In this document: positions 24,162 to 32,887 of the stretch, piece after piece
Layout of the letters: each line of letters opens with the position of its first letter
Numbering within the stretch: position 1 is the stretch's first letter
Virus record (IMG/VR): IMGVR_UViG_3300027749_000251
Location: 1-37,756 of that record
Origin: a virus
Direction: 5' to 3' (one strand)
DNA length: 37,756 bases
Program-made: the position numbers and the translations under genes
Notes under the pieces: model-generated
Told to the model about the DNA's origin: nothing
Databases searched by the model: none
What the model saw: only the letters and a program-made list of their open reading frames with translations

Positions 24162-24409
24162 TGATTTTGGATCTGTTTAAGTGCCGAGACGGCATCCATG
24201 TAAGACAGTTCCAGTTGCTGATAACGCGCACCGGAGTGCCACACTTCATTTTCCTGTGCTTGGTACGCTTGTCCCTTGGACAGGCGCAGAACTCCCGATG
24301 CTGGGTATAGCAATCCCTGAGGCACGGGCGAAACGTGCGCGCATCCGGTCAGCAAGAGCATCATCCCCATCAGCACGGGCGCGTAAAATTTGGTTTTCAC
24401 AGTGATCAC
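24158..24409 (-). CDS. O-spanin candidate (outer-membrane lipoprotein)
   Basis: GTG start at 24409 (a second GTG three codons in is also possible). The N-terminus carries a short basic segment, a hydrophobic stretch and the lipobox LLTGC (VLMGMMLLLTGCAHVSPVPQ), so the mature lipoprotein begins at Cys and is small and Pro/Gly-containing near its start. The gene overlaps the preceding i-spanin-like gene by 164 bases in another frame, the arrangement seen for Rz/Rz1 pairs. O-spanins act at the outer membrane in the final step of lysis, implying a Gram-negative host. Confidence 0.75.
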   Translation of the reverse strand: MITVKTKFYAPVLMGMMLLLTGCAHVSPVPQGLLYPASGVLRLSKGQAYQAQENEVWHSGARYQQLELSYMDAVSALKQIQNQ

Positions 24410-24503
24410 AGTACCATTCTATGTCTTTGGTCAACTGCCAGTGTGCAGTGATGCTTTTAAGTTCAAGCCACAGTTTAAGGCTTTGAATCAGTGCCAGCAG
24501 CAT
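24246..24503 (-). CDS. I-spanin-like partner overlapping the o-spanin gene (85 aa)
   Basis: ATG at 24503, overlapping the preceding gene's 3' end by 29 bases. The N-terminus (LLALIQSLKLWLELKSI) is amphipathic or weakly hydrophobic rather than a strong transmembrane helix, then a charged helix follows (DIEWYCDHCENQILRARADGDDALADRMRARFARA). Its overlap with the lipoprotein gene suggests an Rz-like i-spanin, but the weak membrane anchor makes this uncertain. The DHCENQIL and ADRMRARF part resembles small phage proteins found near lysis genes. Confidence 0.55.
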   Translation of the reverse strand: MLLALIQSLKLWLELKSITAHWQLTKDIEWYCDHCENQILRARADGDDALADRMRARFARASGIAIPSIGSSAPVQGTSVPSTGK

Positions 24504-24711
24504 CGTAAGTAGTAGGTTTGGGATCGTTGTGAGGCCCGTGTTCTTTCATCAAGGTGCCAACAAGCGCACATACCGCGGCAAGCGTGTGTGCAATAGCAGT
24601 GTAAGTGGGCGACTCAACTTTCAATCCGAGTCCTCCAAGCATTACGGCAAGCGAGGTCCATGTGGACGCTTCCTGTCCACGGGCAATTAAAAATGTAAGT
24701 ATTTGGTTCAT
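24475..24711 (-). CDS. Holin-like membrane protein (78 aa, two hydrophobic segments)
   Basis: ATG at 24711 (AATTATG). Two moderately hydrophobic helices, about residues 18-32 (WTSLAVMLGGLGLKV) and 40-56 (AIAHTLAAVCALVGTLM), separated by a short turn, and a polar C-terminus with TTYDAAGTD. This fits small class II holins and related phage membrane proteins. As the first gene of the lysis cassette, a holin role is likely but shared with two other candidates downstream. Confidence 0.65.
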   Translation of the reverse strand: MNQILTFLIARGQEASTWTSLAVMLGGLGLKVESPTYTAIAHTLAAVCALVGTLMKEHGPHNDPKPTTYDAAGTDSKP

Positions 24712-24713
24712 AA

Positions 24714-24986
24714 TTATTTACAGTTCCAGCGTTTAAGGCTTGCGGCTTTACGAGTGGGCTTGCCGGATTCGTCCTTCATAGGACCAGGCATCCCACTCAT
24801 TCGAGCGCAAAAAGATTTTCGTCGAGCAGCATCCTTTTCGGTCTTGGGATGAGGCGCCGGTGGTTTTAAGTTACTGCCGGTTGCAGCATTGTACTTTGCC
24901 CTACCTTTAGCGGTTAAACCGGCACCTTGAGATGCCGGTAATTTTTCACCGCGGCCCACCGAAAGATTTGTCTGCTTTTTTGCCAT
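24714..24986 (-). CDS. DUF6321-like small protein (90 aa)
   Basis: ATG at 24986; an in-frame start at 25004 would overlap the previous gene. The sequence has LSVGRGEKLPASQGAGLTAKGRAKYNAATGSNL, and near the C-terminus KSFCARMSGM and ASLKRWNCK, the recurrent pattern of a small phage-encoded family (DUF6321). Function is unknown in the family as far as I know. The gene sits between the collagen-like tailspike-type protein and the lysis cassette. Confidence 0.8.
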   Translation of the reverse strand: MAKKQTNLSVGRGEKLPASQGAGLTAKGRAKYNAATGSNLKPPAPHPKTEKDAARRKSFCARMSGMPGPMKDESGKPTRKAASLKRWNCK

Positions 24987-24990
24987 AAAG

Positions 24991-25821
24991 TTAGAAAGTT
25001 CCAAAATCTGTTGGTCCGGTAGATCCGGTAGATCCGGTAGACCCTACAACTCCGGTAGACCCTATAATTCCAGTAGATCCAGTAGATCCAGTAGATCCAG
25101 TAGATCCAGTAGATCCAGTAGATCCAGTAGATCCAGTAGATCCAGTGGCGCCAGCAGGTCCAACTGTTCCAGGCCCAGTGCCAGTGGCTCCAGTGGCTCC
25201 AGTGGAACCATTAATTCCAGTTGCTCCTATAATTCCAGTTGAACCAGTAATGCCAGTAGCGCCTGTTGAACCAGTGGCTCCAGTGGAACCATTAATTCCA
25301 GTTGCTCCTATAATTCCAGTTGAACCAGTAATGCCAGTAGCGCCTGTTGAACCAATGAATCCAGTGTTCCCTGTAGATCCAATAAAACCTTGAAGACCGG
25401 TAGGTCCAGTAGGTCCGGTGGGGCCAGTAGATCCCAGCATAACCCCGTAGATCAAGTAGTTGTTTGGCGCCACAATGTTTCCTCCGCCGGTTGCGCCAGA
25501 AACTGTATACGCACCGTAATCGGGCGTCAAAACAGTCTGTGCCGGTTCTGGGTTGTAATACACCAGTCTACCGGCAACATCCTTGATTGTGATTGAAAAC
25601 GGAGTGGCAATGAAGATCTGTGCAGGGGCGCCAAATCGCGAAGGAACCCCGCCAATGGTGCGGATTGGTTGAGCCGCGGGAATTGTGAAATCTGCGTCCC
25701 AGAAGACCGTCTGTGGGTTTGTCTCTGGGTTGAGGTACAACTGACCAAAGTACAGATATCCCTGCTCAAGAGGTCTGCCGGAAAGGTCAAGGAACTGAGG
25801 CAGTGGAGACTGGATGATCAT
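24991..25821 (-). CDS. P22-tailspike-like head-binding domain fused to collagen repeats (276 aa)
   Basis: Residues 1-107 resemble the head-binding domain of P22 tailspike: [35 protein letters not shown] (P22 has [22 protein letters not shown]), then [25 protein letters not shown], and YYNPEP. Instead of the beta-helix with enzymatic activity, the remainder is Gly-X-Y repeats (GSTG, GATG, GPTGPTG) to the end, about 140 residues, with no C-terminal adhesin domain. It probably attaches to the tail and projects a collagen-like rod. ATGA overlap with the preceding ejection-protein gene. Confidence 0.85.
   Translation of the reverse strand: MIIQSPLPQFLDLSGRPLEQGYLYFGQLYLNPETNPQTVFWDADFTIPAAQPIRTIGGVPSRFGAPAQIFIATPFSITIKDVAGRLVYYNPEPAQTVLTPDYGAYTVSGATGGGNIVAPNNYLIYGVMLGSTGPTGPTGPTGLQGFIGSTGNTGFIGSTGATGITGSTGIIGATGINGSTGATGSTGATGITGSTGIIGATGINGSTGATGATGTGPGTVGPAGATGSTGSTGSTGSTGSTGSTGSTGSTGIIGSTGVVGSTGSTGSTGPTDFGTF
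25070..25145 (-). repeat. 9-bp tandem repeat encoding (Gly-Ser-Thr)8
   Basis: CCAGTAGAT repeats about eight times with a 9-bp period, encoding GST on the minus strand. Exact unit identity indicates recent expansion by slippage. Confidence 0.85.
25190..25351 (-). repeat. 81-bp tandem duplication in collagen-like gene
   Basis: 25190-25270 is repeated at 25271-25351. 81 bp is nine Gly-X-Y triplets, so frame and register are kept. This is the same kind of in-register duplication seen in the large fibre gene. Confidence 0.85.
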
Positions 25822-27905
25822 TTTTTCTTCTCCTGCTTTTGGGTTTCTTTAGTGAGTTCAGTGTTGAATGCTTCCATCGCAGATCGCAATGCGGTATCGT
25901 ATCCTACCGTACCTGGGCGTACGCGAGCAAGTTGGATTAAAGTATCTCGCACTGGTGAAGATTCGTAAATGCGAGATAAAGCAGCAATGCTTCCGGTAAC
26001 ACCGACAGCAGTTGTAATGGAAGCTAACCAACCTGCATGAAGAAAATGTGAAGTAGCAGTAATTGTTGTTACCCCAACCATTTTTGGTAGGCTTGAAAAC
26101 GGTTTTTCTGCCGATTGAGTTGCTTCTAATACGCGCCCAAGTCCTTCAACTTGCAATCGTTGATCAGGAGTAAATCCAATATTTAATTGCCTTTCAAGGT
26201 TTCGGATATTAGTCGAAAACTGACGAAGGTTAACTTGACCTTCAACCATTGAATTTTGTGCTGCTTCTCGAATTACGGCAGTTCTAAACTGAGATTGCCC
26301 AATTGCAGGTAAAGATCTGTAAGTATTTGCAATTCTGCTTGTGGGAGAATTAAAAATAAGGCGTTGAATTGCTTCCGGAGTGCTTTCGCCTTCTCTTAAC
26401 ACAGAACGAAGAATATTTTCGTTAAGTTGGTCAGCAAGAATAGTTATTCTTCTATTGGCAACTTCCCATCTGCGAACATCCCCGAGATTTCCATGTGTTT
26501 CAATAAACCTTCCAATATCTCTTCGTATTGGAGCATAAATACTGCTCATTATTTGTTGTCCTTGAGTCCTAATATCCCCAAGTCCAAGTGCAGTAAATTG
26601 TCTGCCAGCTTCGCGCCTTGCGTTTTCAATATTTGCTAAATTGCCCATTTCAATTGCATTTCTAAACCTTTGCAAAACAGGAACAATTTGCTCTTCATTC
26701 ATTGACCCCGCCAAATGTTGAATTTGATTATCTATTGCAGCAAGTCCGTTTGGAGTTGGAACTGGCAAATTTGTTGCCATTGCCGCTTCCATTGCTTGCC
26801 TTTTTAAATCAGTTGCTGCTCTAAGTTGTTGCCCCCTGCCAATTTCAAACGAATTGTAAAGACGCGTTAAATCTTGATCTCTTGCTACCAACCCAGGTTG
26901 CGCTCCATATTGATTTAACAACTCTTGAGTTGCTGCCCTTCGTTCTGCAACTTGGCTTTTAATTAAATTTCGAGTGCCTACAACAGGAAATGCTTCGCCG
27001 GTATTTTTTAAAATTCCAGCTTTGCCTTGAAAAACATCAGACGTTTTAAGTGGTATTCTAAGCCCCTCTGCTTCCCTGACAAGTTGCTGCCTTGCTGCAA
27101 TTACTGCGCTAGGAACAAGCCTACTCCCTACCAATTTTGCTCCTGCCATCCCTCCCGCTAAATTTGCAGCAATCTGGGCGCCGGTGCCGCCTCCCATTTC
27201 TTGAGCTTCCTGTCCCGCGGCCCCACCGGTTGCCGCACCAGCAATCTGTTGTTCCGGATTAGCAGCAAGGAACTGTCCGATTCGGCGTACAGTGTTATTG
27301 GCAGCACCGGCCATAGCGCCACCAAGGCCCATAGTCGCAGCAGTGCCTGCTACAGCACCGGAAGATGCCTGCACGATGCGTTCTGCTTCGGTCTTCGCTT
27401 CCGGTACGCCAATCGAAGTAAGAAAGTGTTGAATTGCTTCCGTTGGCTGAGTGTAGTGCGTGTTAAAAATTGAGTTGATCGCACCTACACCAAGGTCGCC
27501 AAGAATCGGACCAGCAGCAGCACCCACACGGGCGCCAAGAATAGCACCAGGTATTGCGCCAGCACCTCCAGCAAGCGCACCAATGCCACCACCAATCAAG
27601 GCACCGGCACCGGCACCAGCAACAGTAGGGGCGGCACCGCGAAGTGCGGAACCAGCAAGACCACCAGCAGTTGTTTCTGAGGGAGGAATTGCATCAGAGG
27701 GCTGAGTGCCAAGCAATTTTCCTCCAAACGCACCAAACGGATCTCCTTCTGGAGGTTGCGTGTTTCCAGGCTTTACCGCAGATACAGAAAGTGTTCCAGA
27801 CCCAATTGCTTCCTCATAATCGCGTTTAGCCTGCTCCTCTGGCGAAAGATTTTCGCCGGAAAGCGTAGCCGTCCCACCAAATTCAGCAAAAGGATCGTTT
27901 GCCAT
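25818..27905 (-). CDS. Large internal virion / DNA ejection protein (P22 gp16-like position)
   Basis: 695 residues. Residues about 82-135 are an Ala/Gly-rich stretch with glycine-zipper character ([26 protein letters not shown]), and further Ala/Gly-rich segments occur at 180-270; the rest is helical with many Gln and Arg. This is the composition of ejection proteins that leave the head and insert into the host envelope. Order downstream of gp7- and gp20-like genes and before the tailspike-type gene matches P22 gp7-gp20-gp16-gp9. Sequence identity to gp16 is not visible to me, so the call rests on composition and order. Confidence 0.75.
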   Translation of the reverse strand: MANDPFAEFGGTATLSGENLSPEEQAKRDYEEAIGSGTLSVSAVKPGNTQPPEGDPFGAFGGKLLGTQPSDAIPPSETTAGGLAGSALRGAAPTVAGAGAGALIGGGIGALAGGAGAIPGAILGARVGAAAGPILGDLGVGAINSIFNTHYTQPTEAIQHFLTSIGVPEAKTEAERIVQASSGAVAGTAATMGLGGAMAGAANNTVRRIGQFLAANPEQQIAGAATGGAAGQEAQEMGGGTGAQIAANLAGGMAGAKLVGSRLVPSAVIAARQQLVREAEGLRIPLKTSDVFQGKAGILKNTGEAFPVVGTRNLIKSQVAERRAATQELLNQYGAQPGLVARDQDLTRLYNSFEIGRGQQLRAATDLKRQAMEAAMATNLPVPTPNGLAAIDNQIQHLAGSMNEEQIVPVLQRFRNAIEMGNLANIENARREAGRQFTALGLGDIRTQGQQIMSSIYAPIRRDIGRFIETHGNLGDVRRWEVANRRITILADQLNENILRSVLREGESTPEAIQRLIFNSPTSRIANTYRSLPAIGQSQFRTAVIREAAQNSMVEGQVNLRQFSTNIRNLERQLNIGFTPDQRLQVEGLGRVLEATQSAEKPFSSLPKMVGVTTITATSHFLHAGWLASITTAVGVTGSIAALSRIYESSPVRDTLIQLARVRPGTVGYDTALRSAMEAFNTELTKETQKQEKKK

Positions 27906-27913
27906 AACAAAAA

Positions 27914-29245
27914 TTACTGGAACTTAGCCCCAGGGTATTTCTTTTTGAATGCGTCAACCTGATCTTTTGGAATAGTGCCAGTTTTGCCGTCAGGCATTGT
28001 GACTGTTACAGGCGCATTTCCCACCGGCGCTTGTGCTTCAGGGAACATTGAACTTGCAATTGCTTTCTTAAATCCTTGCACGTTTGATCCCTTTGGGATC
28101 TGAATTCCATTCACCATTGCATCTCTGGTGGCAATACTCGATCCTCGGAAAGTCGTCAACCAATCAGCATTTGCCTGCTGGTATGCTTTTTCCATTTCCG
28201 TAAATTGAAAGATTTTTTGTAACCTGTCAATTACCTGTTGCTTGCTACTGTATGGATCTGTTTTACCAGCAAGAGCAGTTTCAAATTCTTTAAGGTTGCG
28301 GATACCCATTGACCCAACCTCTTCCTTAAATGCTTTGAGCCGTTCCAAGTTAAATGCAGCTTCTGTTTCTTTGCGAAGCACATCTGTTGGAGTTTCTTTA
28401 GAAATCGCTATCCTTCCTTGAGACATTATTTTGCTAACAGGTCCAGACTCGTCTTCTGGAACATCTTGCCATCTGCGAAGCAAATCTCCAACTGTTGTAT
28501 TTTGCTTTCCTGCAGAATCTGCCGCGGCGACAAATTTATTAACCTGAGACTGCACTTGAGAAGGCAATGTGTCTGCCTTGGTCATCTCATTCATTGCCTG
28601 CCGGTGATCCGGACTGCTTGCAGAAATAAGAGTAAATTTATTGTACGCGGCAGTTGGATCTTTTTGAACCAACTGCAGGTCTTGATCAAACTTTTTAGCC
28701 AGATCCGGTTGCCCAGAATTCAACGCGGCATCTCGCGCCTGGGTTATTGCTGCAATAGCAGAATCTGGCGACCCATTTCGCATTCCAATAAATGCGTTGA
28801 AATTGGCATCAAATACCAACCGGCGTTGCTGTGCATCCGTTTTTGCAATCGAACCTTCAAGACCATTTGCGCCAGTAGGGTCCATTGCTGAAAACGCGAG
28901 CAATGCGTTCTGCGCGGCCTTTGAGCTTGGGTTTGCCTGCACTTCTTGAATGGCAGACTTCATGTTAAACTGCGCCTGCTGTTTAATCTCATTGTTCATC
29001 CTTGCCAACTTCAACGCCTCATCACCTTGATCTTTTTCGCTTTGAGCAATTTGAAGCCTAAGCGGATTCATTTGCTTATTCTGTTCGTAACTTTGGCTTA
29101 AAATCTCAAGGTTTGTTTTTGCAGTAGCCAGATTGACCGGCGCCTGCTGCGCTTGGTCTGCCATCTGAGCAAGACCAGCAAACCCCTGCATGGTGGACAT
29201 AAAGTCCGGCGTTTTGGTTTGAGGAGGTGGGATGTAGTATTCCAT
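27914..29245 (-). CDS. Ejection-type internal virion protein (P22 gp20-like position)
   Basis: 443 residues, predominantly helical, Gln/Ala/Asn-rich (LAQMADQAQQAPVNLATAKTN; EQNKQMNPLRLQIAQSEKDQG), with a more compact C-terminus ending PDGKTGTIPKDQVDAFKKKYPGA, a motif seen at the end of many phage internal proteins. The N-terminus MEYYIPPPQTKTPDFMS is Pro-rich. ATG at 29245 overlaps the stop of the gp7-like gene by one base (TAATG). Assignment by order and composition. Confidence 0.7.
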   Translation of the reverse strand: MEYYIPPPQTKTPDFMSTMQGFAGLAQMADQAQQAPVNLATAKTNLEILSQSYEQNKQMNPLRLQIAQSEKDQGDEALKLARMNNEIKQQAQFNMKSAIQEVQANPSSKAAQNALLAFSAMDPTGANGLEGSIAKTDAQQRRLVFDANFNAFIGMRNGSPDSAIAAITQARDAALNSGQPDLAKKFDQDLQLVQKDPTAAYNKFTLISASSPDHRQAMNEMTKADTLPSQVQSQVNKFVAAADSAGKQNTTVGDLLRRWQDVPEDESGPVSKIMSQGRIAISKETPTDVLRKETEAAFNLERLKAFKEEVGSMGIRNLKEFETALAGKTDPYSSKQQVIDRLQKIFQFTEMEKAYQQANADWLTTFRGSSIATRDAMVNGIQIPKGSNVQGFKKAIASSMFPEAQAPVGNAPVTVTMPDGKTGTIPKDQVDAFKKKYPGAKFQ

Positions 29246-29937
29246 TAGAACATTCCGGTTCCGGTTTGTCTGAATTTTAGGTAATCAAGACCAGCAATAT
29301 TGTTTCCGATTCCTTGAACTGCCCCGCCAATTGCGTTGTACCCAGCAGCAGTTGCCGCTCCGGCACCAACAGTGCCTTGGGCAAAAGCGTTTCCGATTCC
29401 GCGCAGTCCGCTTGCTGTATCTTGACCTAATTGCTGAGTTGCCGCGGCTTGCCCTGCTGCCGCGGCCTGCCCATAAGCAGTCATGCTTTGAAGTTTTGCG
29501 TACTGATCATTCATCATCGAACTCAAAAGATTCGGCCTAAACTGAGAAAGCGCCGCCTCAACATTCCCCCCTCGAAGACCTCCAGTTGCAGACGCGTTTT
29601 GCAGCAATGCAGTTTCCCCTTGCTTTGTTAGAGCGCCAAATAAAGGCCCATTGGTAATTTGATTAATTGATGCTTGTTGAGCATCAGCACCATTTTGCCC
29701 AATCATATCTTGCTGGGTTTTTAGCGACCCATAACCAGCATCAGCATATGGTTGCATCAATTCTTTCATCTCAAGAAATCGAGCAGTTTCCGCGTCAATT
29801 GCGGACATTCCATATTTTGCCTGCATTTCTGCTGCTTCTTTTGCCGCCTTTCCTTGCGCCTTGGCACCCATGTACGACATGGTTCCAGCCGCAATGGCAC
29901 CTACACTAACAATAACAGCAGCAGCAATTGCACTCAT
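29245..29937 (-). CDS. Ejection-type protein with N-terminal hydrophobic segment (P22 gp7-like position)
   Basis: 230 residues. N-terminal hydrophobic stretch (IAAAVIVSVGAIAAGTMSYMGA), then Ala/Gln-rich helices (KAQGKAAKEAAEMQAKYGM), and a Gly/Ala-rich C-terminal half (AAAGQAAATQQLGQDTASG; AGAATAAGYNAIGGAVQGIGN). This composition is typical of the small ejection protein of podoviruses. The central NASATGGLRGGNVEAALSQFRP motif is also common in such proteins. ATGA overlap with the cupin-SET gene upstream. Confidence 0.78.
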   Translation of the reverse strand: MSAIAAAVIVSVGAIAAGTMSYMGAKAQGKAAKEAAEMQAKYGMSAIDAETARFLEMKELMQPYADAGYGSLKTQQDMIGQNGADAQQASINQITNGPLFGALTKQGETALLQNASATGGLRGGNVEAALSQFRPNLLSSMMNDQYAKLQSMTAYGQAAAAGQAAATQQLGQDTASGLRGIGNAFAQGTVGAGAATAAGYNAIGGAVQGIGNNIAGLDYLKFRQTGTGMF

Positions 29938-30770
29938 GGGTTTTTCAGTTTGAAAGTTTCAGCGCATAAAAGCGCCTGCTTGTAATCAACCGTCAATTCT
30001 TCTCCTGGATCGCCTCCTCGGCATCCAGCAATGTCACGCATTGCCAAAAGCCAAATGTCACCAACATCGTTTTTTACAAAGAAACAATTTGGATCTTTAG
30101 AGTGGTTCACCCAACGTCCCGCGGGAGTTCGTTTCCCATTAAGCCTTGCAGGCGCCAAAACGTCAAATGGTTTTGCCGGTACAGTGCTGTACATCCCCTT
30201 GCCGTGAATAGCTGAGTCCTGAATTACAAGCGTAGTGCCACACCCTGGCGGGAACTCGATCTGATCGGTTTCCATTTGTGAAATTAATTCGACCGTAGGT
30301 TCATCAAGCCCAAACTCGCCAATAACTTTCAAGAAGTCTTCTCGATCCGCTTGCCTTGCCTCCTGCTCAAACAAACGCACCTGTTCAGCGTACTCATGCC
30401 ATGCCGGTGATTTATCCAGCAGGATTTCTTCTAACGCTACAGGATTAGTTACCTCGGTAGCGTAGATGTTTTGCCAGACCGTGTCTTCAAGTATCAGTGC
30501 CAGTTTCCGGCCAGGGTTTCCTGCCATCACCATTGGCGCAGCAAACTCTCGGACCACACCGTCCTCGCACAAAAACTTGAGGCGTCCCTTCACTAAAATA
30601 TTCATGTGCGCGTACCGGTGCTTGTGTCCCAGCACCAAAGTGCCAGCAGGCATCGACACTTCGCGAATGTACACTCCAGGGCCAAAGTGATGCACTACCG
30701 GACACTCAGCTTGTGGCATCTGAACCATTGCTGCTTCGAGTTTTTCGGAGATTTCAGGTATAACTAGCAT
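29934..30770 (-). CDS. Cupin-SET domain fusion protein (278 aa)
   Basis: Residues about 30-110 form a cupin-like barrel with VLGHKHRYAHMNILVKGRLKF (H49, H51, H55 as possible metal ligands). Residues about 185-265 are a SET domain: IHGKGMYST (GxG region, 189-192), VNHSKDPNC (NHS, 222-224), and GEELTVDY (256-263), the signature of SET lysine methyltransferases. The linker (111-180) is helical. SET enzymes methylate lysines with SAM; the target is unknown. It is located in the middle of tail and ejection genes, where a virion-protein modification role is conceivable. Its start overlaps the upstream stop by one base. Confidence 0.82.
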   Translation of the reverse strand: MLVIPEISEKLEAAMVQMPQAECPVVHHFGPGVYIREVSMPAGTLVLGHKHRYAHMNILVKGRLKFLCEDGVVREFAAPMVMAGNPGRKLALILEDTVWQNIYATEVTNPVALEEILLDKSPAWHEYAEQVRLFEQEARQADREDFLKVIGEFGLDEPTVELISQMETDQIEFPPGCGTTLVIQDSAIHGKGMYSTVPAKPFDVLAPARLNGKRTPAGRWVNHSKDPNCFFVKNDVGDIWLLAMRDIAGCRGGDPGEELTVDYKQALLCAETFKLKNP

Positions 30771-31105
30771 TAGGAAATTTGCCTTCCAGAAGCAGAAATA
30801 GTTAATGCACTAGCAGTGCCAGCAAGGGTTGAAATGAATCCACCGGCCTCAAGAGTCTGTCCCACCAGTTCTGGACATAGGTAACAGGCTCCAGCAGCAA
30901 TGCTTTGGGCATTTAAGACCAAATTTGTTGCGTCGGCGCTTCCTCCGTTTGCTACAAGATTTACGCTAAAGGTCGCGGCAGATCCGGATGTGTTAGTCAC
31001 TGTAAACTTGTCGATGATGGTTTTTACTCCACTCGATGTGTACTGCCCTGTTTGAGTTGCCTCGGCTTGTTTTCGAGGAATGATGTTAAGGATTGTGACT
31101 GCCAT
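30770..31105 (-). CDS. Small beta-rich virion-region protein (111 aa)
   Basis: ATG at 31105 (AATATGG). The sequence alternates strands and Ser/Thr/Gly turns: VKTIIDKFTVTNTSGSAATFSVNLVANGG, then LAGTASALTISASGRQIS, like an Ig-like or beta-sandwich decoration protein. It resembles in style the 98-residue protein at 2273-2569. It lies between a coiled-coil gene and the cupin-SET gene. Function is a guess from composition: decoration of tail or head. Confidence 0.7.
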   Translation of the reverse strand: MAVTILNIIPRKQAEATQTGQYTSSGVKTIIDKFTVTNTSGSAATFSVNLVANGGSADATNLVLNAQSIAAGACYLCPELVGQTLEAGGFISTLAGTASALTISASGRQIS

Positions 31106-31106
31106 A

Positions 31107-31418
31107 TTACATTACAAGTGGTGGTGCCAGAGCAAGAAGTAAAACATCTGCTAGTGCTTGGTTTGCTGTATTTTGAGCTGAATTTGCAGTTGCTTGAGCG
31201 TTATCTGCTGCGGTTTTTGCTGCACCAACTTCATCCAACGCAACCTGCGCTTTAGCCTCCGCGGATGCGGAATTTAAGTTGGCATCTTGAATTTCCTGAG
31301 CGTTTGCGTTTACAGATTCCGGTACGGCAAAAAGGTTTTCAAAAGCAGAAATAGCTCGCTGATTTGGCAAAAACTTTGCCAATTCGTTTCGAGTTAACTG
31401 CTTTACGTCAAACGCCAT
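31107..31418 (-). CDS. Coiled-coil protein, possible tail-needle-like (103 aa)
   Basis: ATG at 31418 (AATATGG). The N-terminal segment (LTRNELAKFLPNQRAISAFENLF) is followed by a long Ala/Asn/Gln heptad region (QEIQDANLNSASAEAKAQVALDEVGAAKTAADNA, continuing QATANSAQNTANQAL). In P22 the gene after gp10 is the trimeric coiled-coil needle gp26 (233 residues); this product is shorter but has the right position and character. It could equally be an internal or linker protein. Confidence 0.65.
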   Translation of the reverse strand: MAFDVKQLTRNELAKFLPNQRAISAFENLFAVPESVNANAQEIQDANLNSASAEAKAQVALDEVGAAKTAADNAQATANSAQNTANQALADVLLLALAPPLVM

Positions 31419-31419
31419 A

Positions 31420-32826
31420 TTACCCTTTTAGTGGTTCAATTCGCATATCTAATCTTGCGACCGATAAAAACGCGTCACTAGTGCCTCGAAACTTTTGGAT
31501 TCTCCAGTCGCGAGCATATCCGTTGCGTAGCCAGGTTATGTTTTTGCGCCGGTCCCCTTGTTTTCCGGCCTTGGCTACCTTTTCAACACTCCACGATTCG
31601 CCATCAACCGAATAACTAGTCCAAATTGAAGGATCTGCTCCAAGTTCTGCTCTGCCATTAAGCGCAACTAATTCAAGCTCATGGAATAACACACCTTTTG
31701 AGTCATTGAAAATTATTGATGTGTTAAACTCCCACCCTATTCTTTCTCCCCAGTGCGTCGAAAGAGTTTCAGTAAAAATTCCAAGCGCAGACGATTGCGG
31801 GTCCGCGACAATCCAATTGTTATAGCACCACACCATGTTTCTTGCCCGATACTGAGCAAACCCAACAATTGAAGTGGTTGCGTAATACCAACATGGACCT
31901 TCTGTGATCTGAGATGCGCCTGCATCAAAAATCAACGTCCTGTCCGGCAAGTGAATGTAAAGCTGCTTTAGCCCAGAATTAATCCGAGATTCTAAAATTG
32001 CAGTAGATAATTGCTCCTCAGTGTATTGAAGCAGTTTTTGATCAATTTCTCGACTACTCAACTTAGTCGCAACTCCGGAAGACACTGCATACACTGCTGG
32101 CGCTTCATTTCTGCCGCTACCCAAAAACGCGATGGTTTCGTTCCAGTAGCAACAAGCATGAGTTCCAATTGCTCCGCGTTGCACCTGCGCCCCTGGCACT
32201 CGCGCAAACGGAAATAGCTCTCCTCCTATGTTGCTAAACACTTCAATGCTGTACCGGCCCATCGCGTAAATTTCGTTACGCACCTTCAAAATGCCCACAA
32301 TTGGATCTGGGTCAGTTTCAGCAGATCCGTACTTGAGTGGATTTACGGAAAATGGGTCATTTAACTCAGTGACAACCAGATATATACCATCTGTTGTCAT
32401 AAAGTACCCGTCCACCCATTGCACGTCCAATACCGTTCCAATATCAGTGTCCGTTACAGGCGCCAAAGTTTCCCCATTGTAAAGCCAGAGTTTACCCCCT
32501 GAAGCAATAGCAAGCCAATCAACGCCATAATCCATGCTCACTCGATCATCAACAGTGCCTCCGATGTCTCCAATGACGGTGATGGTCCAGTTAGCGTTAA
32601 CGGCAACCAGTTTGGTTCCCATTACCCTGTAACAGGTGCCATTCCAATTGATGCCGCCCCGATCAATTCCAGGTCCATCGACCATGTGAATGATTCCATC
32701 CCCAGGGCGAAAATAGCCCTCAGAAATGCCGGTTTTCTTGGGAAGCGGCACCATGTTCCGCGGATAGCCGGTCCTAAAATTGGACGACTCGTCCGCGTAA
32801 ATCCCGTTTAGGATTGGAACTTGCAC
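31420..32826 (-). CDS. P22 gp10-like tail tube / DNA-stabilising protein
   Basis: 468 residues against 472 in P22. Shared features include an early NMVPLPK (P22 has NMLATPK), GYFRPGDGI, CYRVMGTKLV (P22 YRVCGGKLY), RVSMDYGVDW, PDPIVGILKVRNEIYAMGRYSIEVFS, VQRGAIGTHA (P22 VQKGIAGTY) and the LYIHLPDRTLIFDA core (P22 LLIIHLPRHVLVYDA). gp10 forms the hexameric hub below gp4. The start is GTG at 32826. It is separated from gp4 by about 8 kb of tail-fibre, sugar-modifying and other genes, unlike P22 where gp4 and gp10 are adjacent. Confidence 0.88.
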   Translation of the reverse strand: MQVPILNGIYADESSNFRTGYPRNMVPLPKKTGISEGYFRPGDGIIHMVDGPGIDRGGINWNGTCYRVMGTKLVAVNANWTITVIGDIGGTVDDRVSMDYGVDWLAIASGGKLWLYNGETLAPVTDTDIGTVLDVQWVDGYFMTTDGIYLVVTELNDPFSVNPLKYGSAETDPDPIVGILKVRNEIYAMGRYSIEVFSNIGGELFPFARVPGAQVQRGAIGTHACCYWNETIAFLGSGRNEAPAVYAVSSGVATKLSSREIDQKLLQYTEEQLSTAILESRINSGLKQLYIHLPDRTLIFDAGASQITEGPCWYYATTSIVGFAQYRARNMVWCYNNWIVADPQSSALGIFTETLSTHWGERIGWEFNTSIIFNDSKGVLFHELELVALNGRAELGADPSIWTSYSVDGESWSVEKVAKAGKQGDRRKNITWLRNGYARDWRIQKFRGTSDAFLSVARLDMRIEPLKG

Positions 32827-32887
32827 GTTTTGGGTAAGGTTGTGGCTTCTGCTTTACCTTGGAAGATGTGGAAGGCTTCTTTGGCAT
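32774..32887 (-). CDS. Possible 37-aa basic peptide overlapping the gp10-like start
   Basis: ATG at 32887 opens a 37-codon frame in a different phase from the gp10-like gene, ending at 32774 within it. The peptide is strongly basic and Pro/Ser-rich (MPKKPSTSSKVKQKPQPYPKR). It occupies most of an intergenic gap that would otherwise be one of the longest among the late genes. No independent support for translation. Confidence 0.35.
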   Translation of the reverse strand: MPKKPSTSSKVKQKPQPYPKRASSNPKRDLRGRVVQF

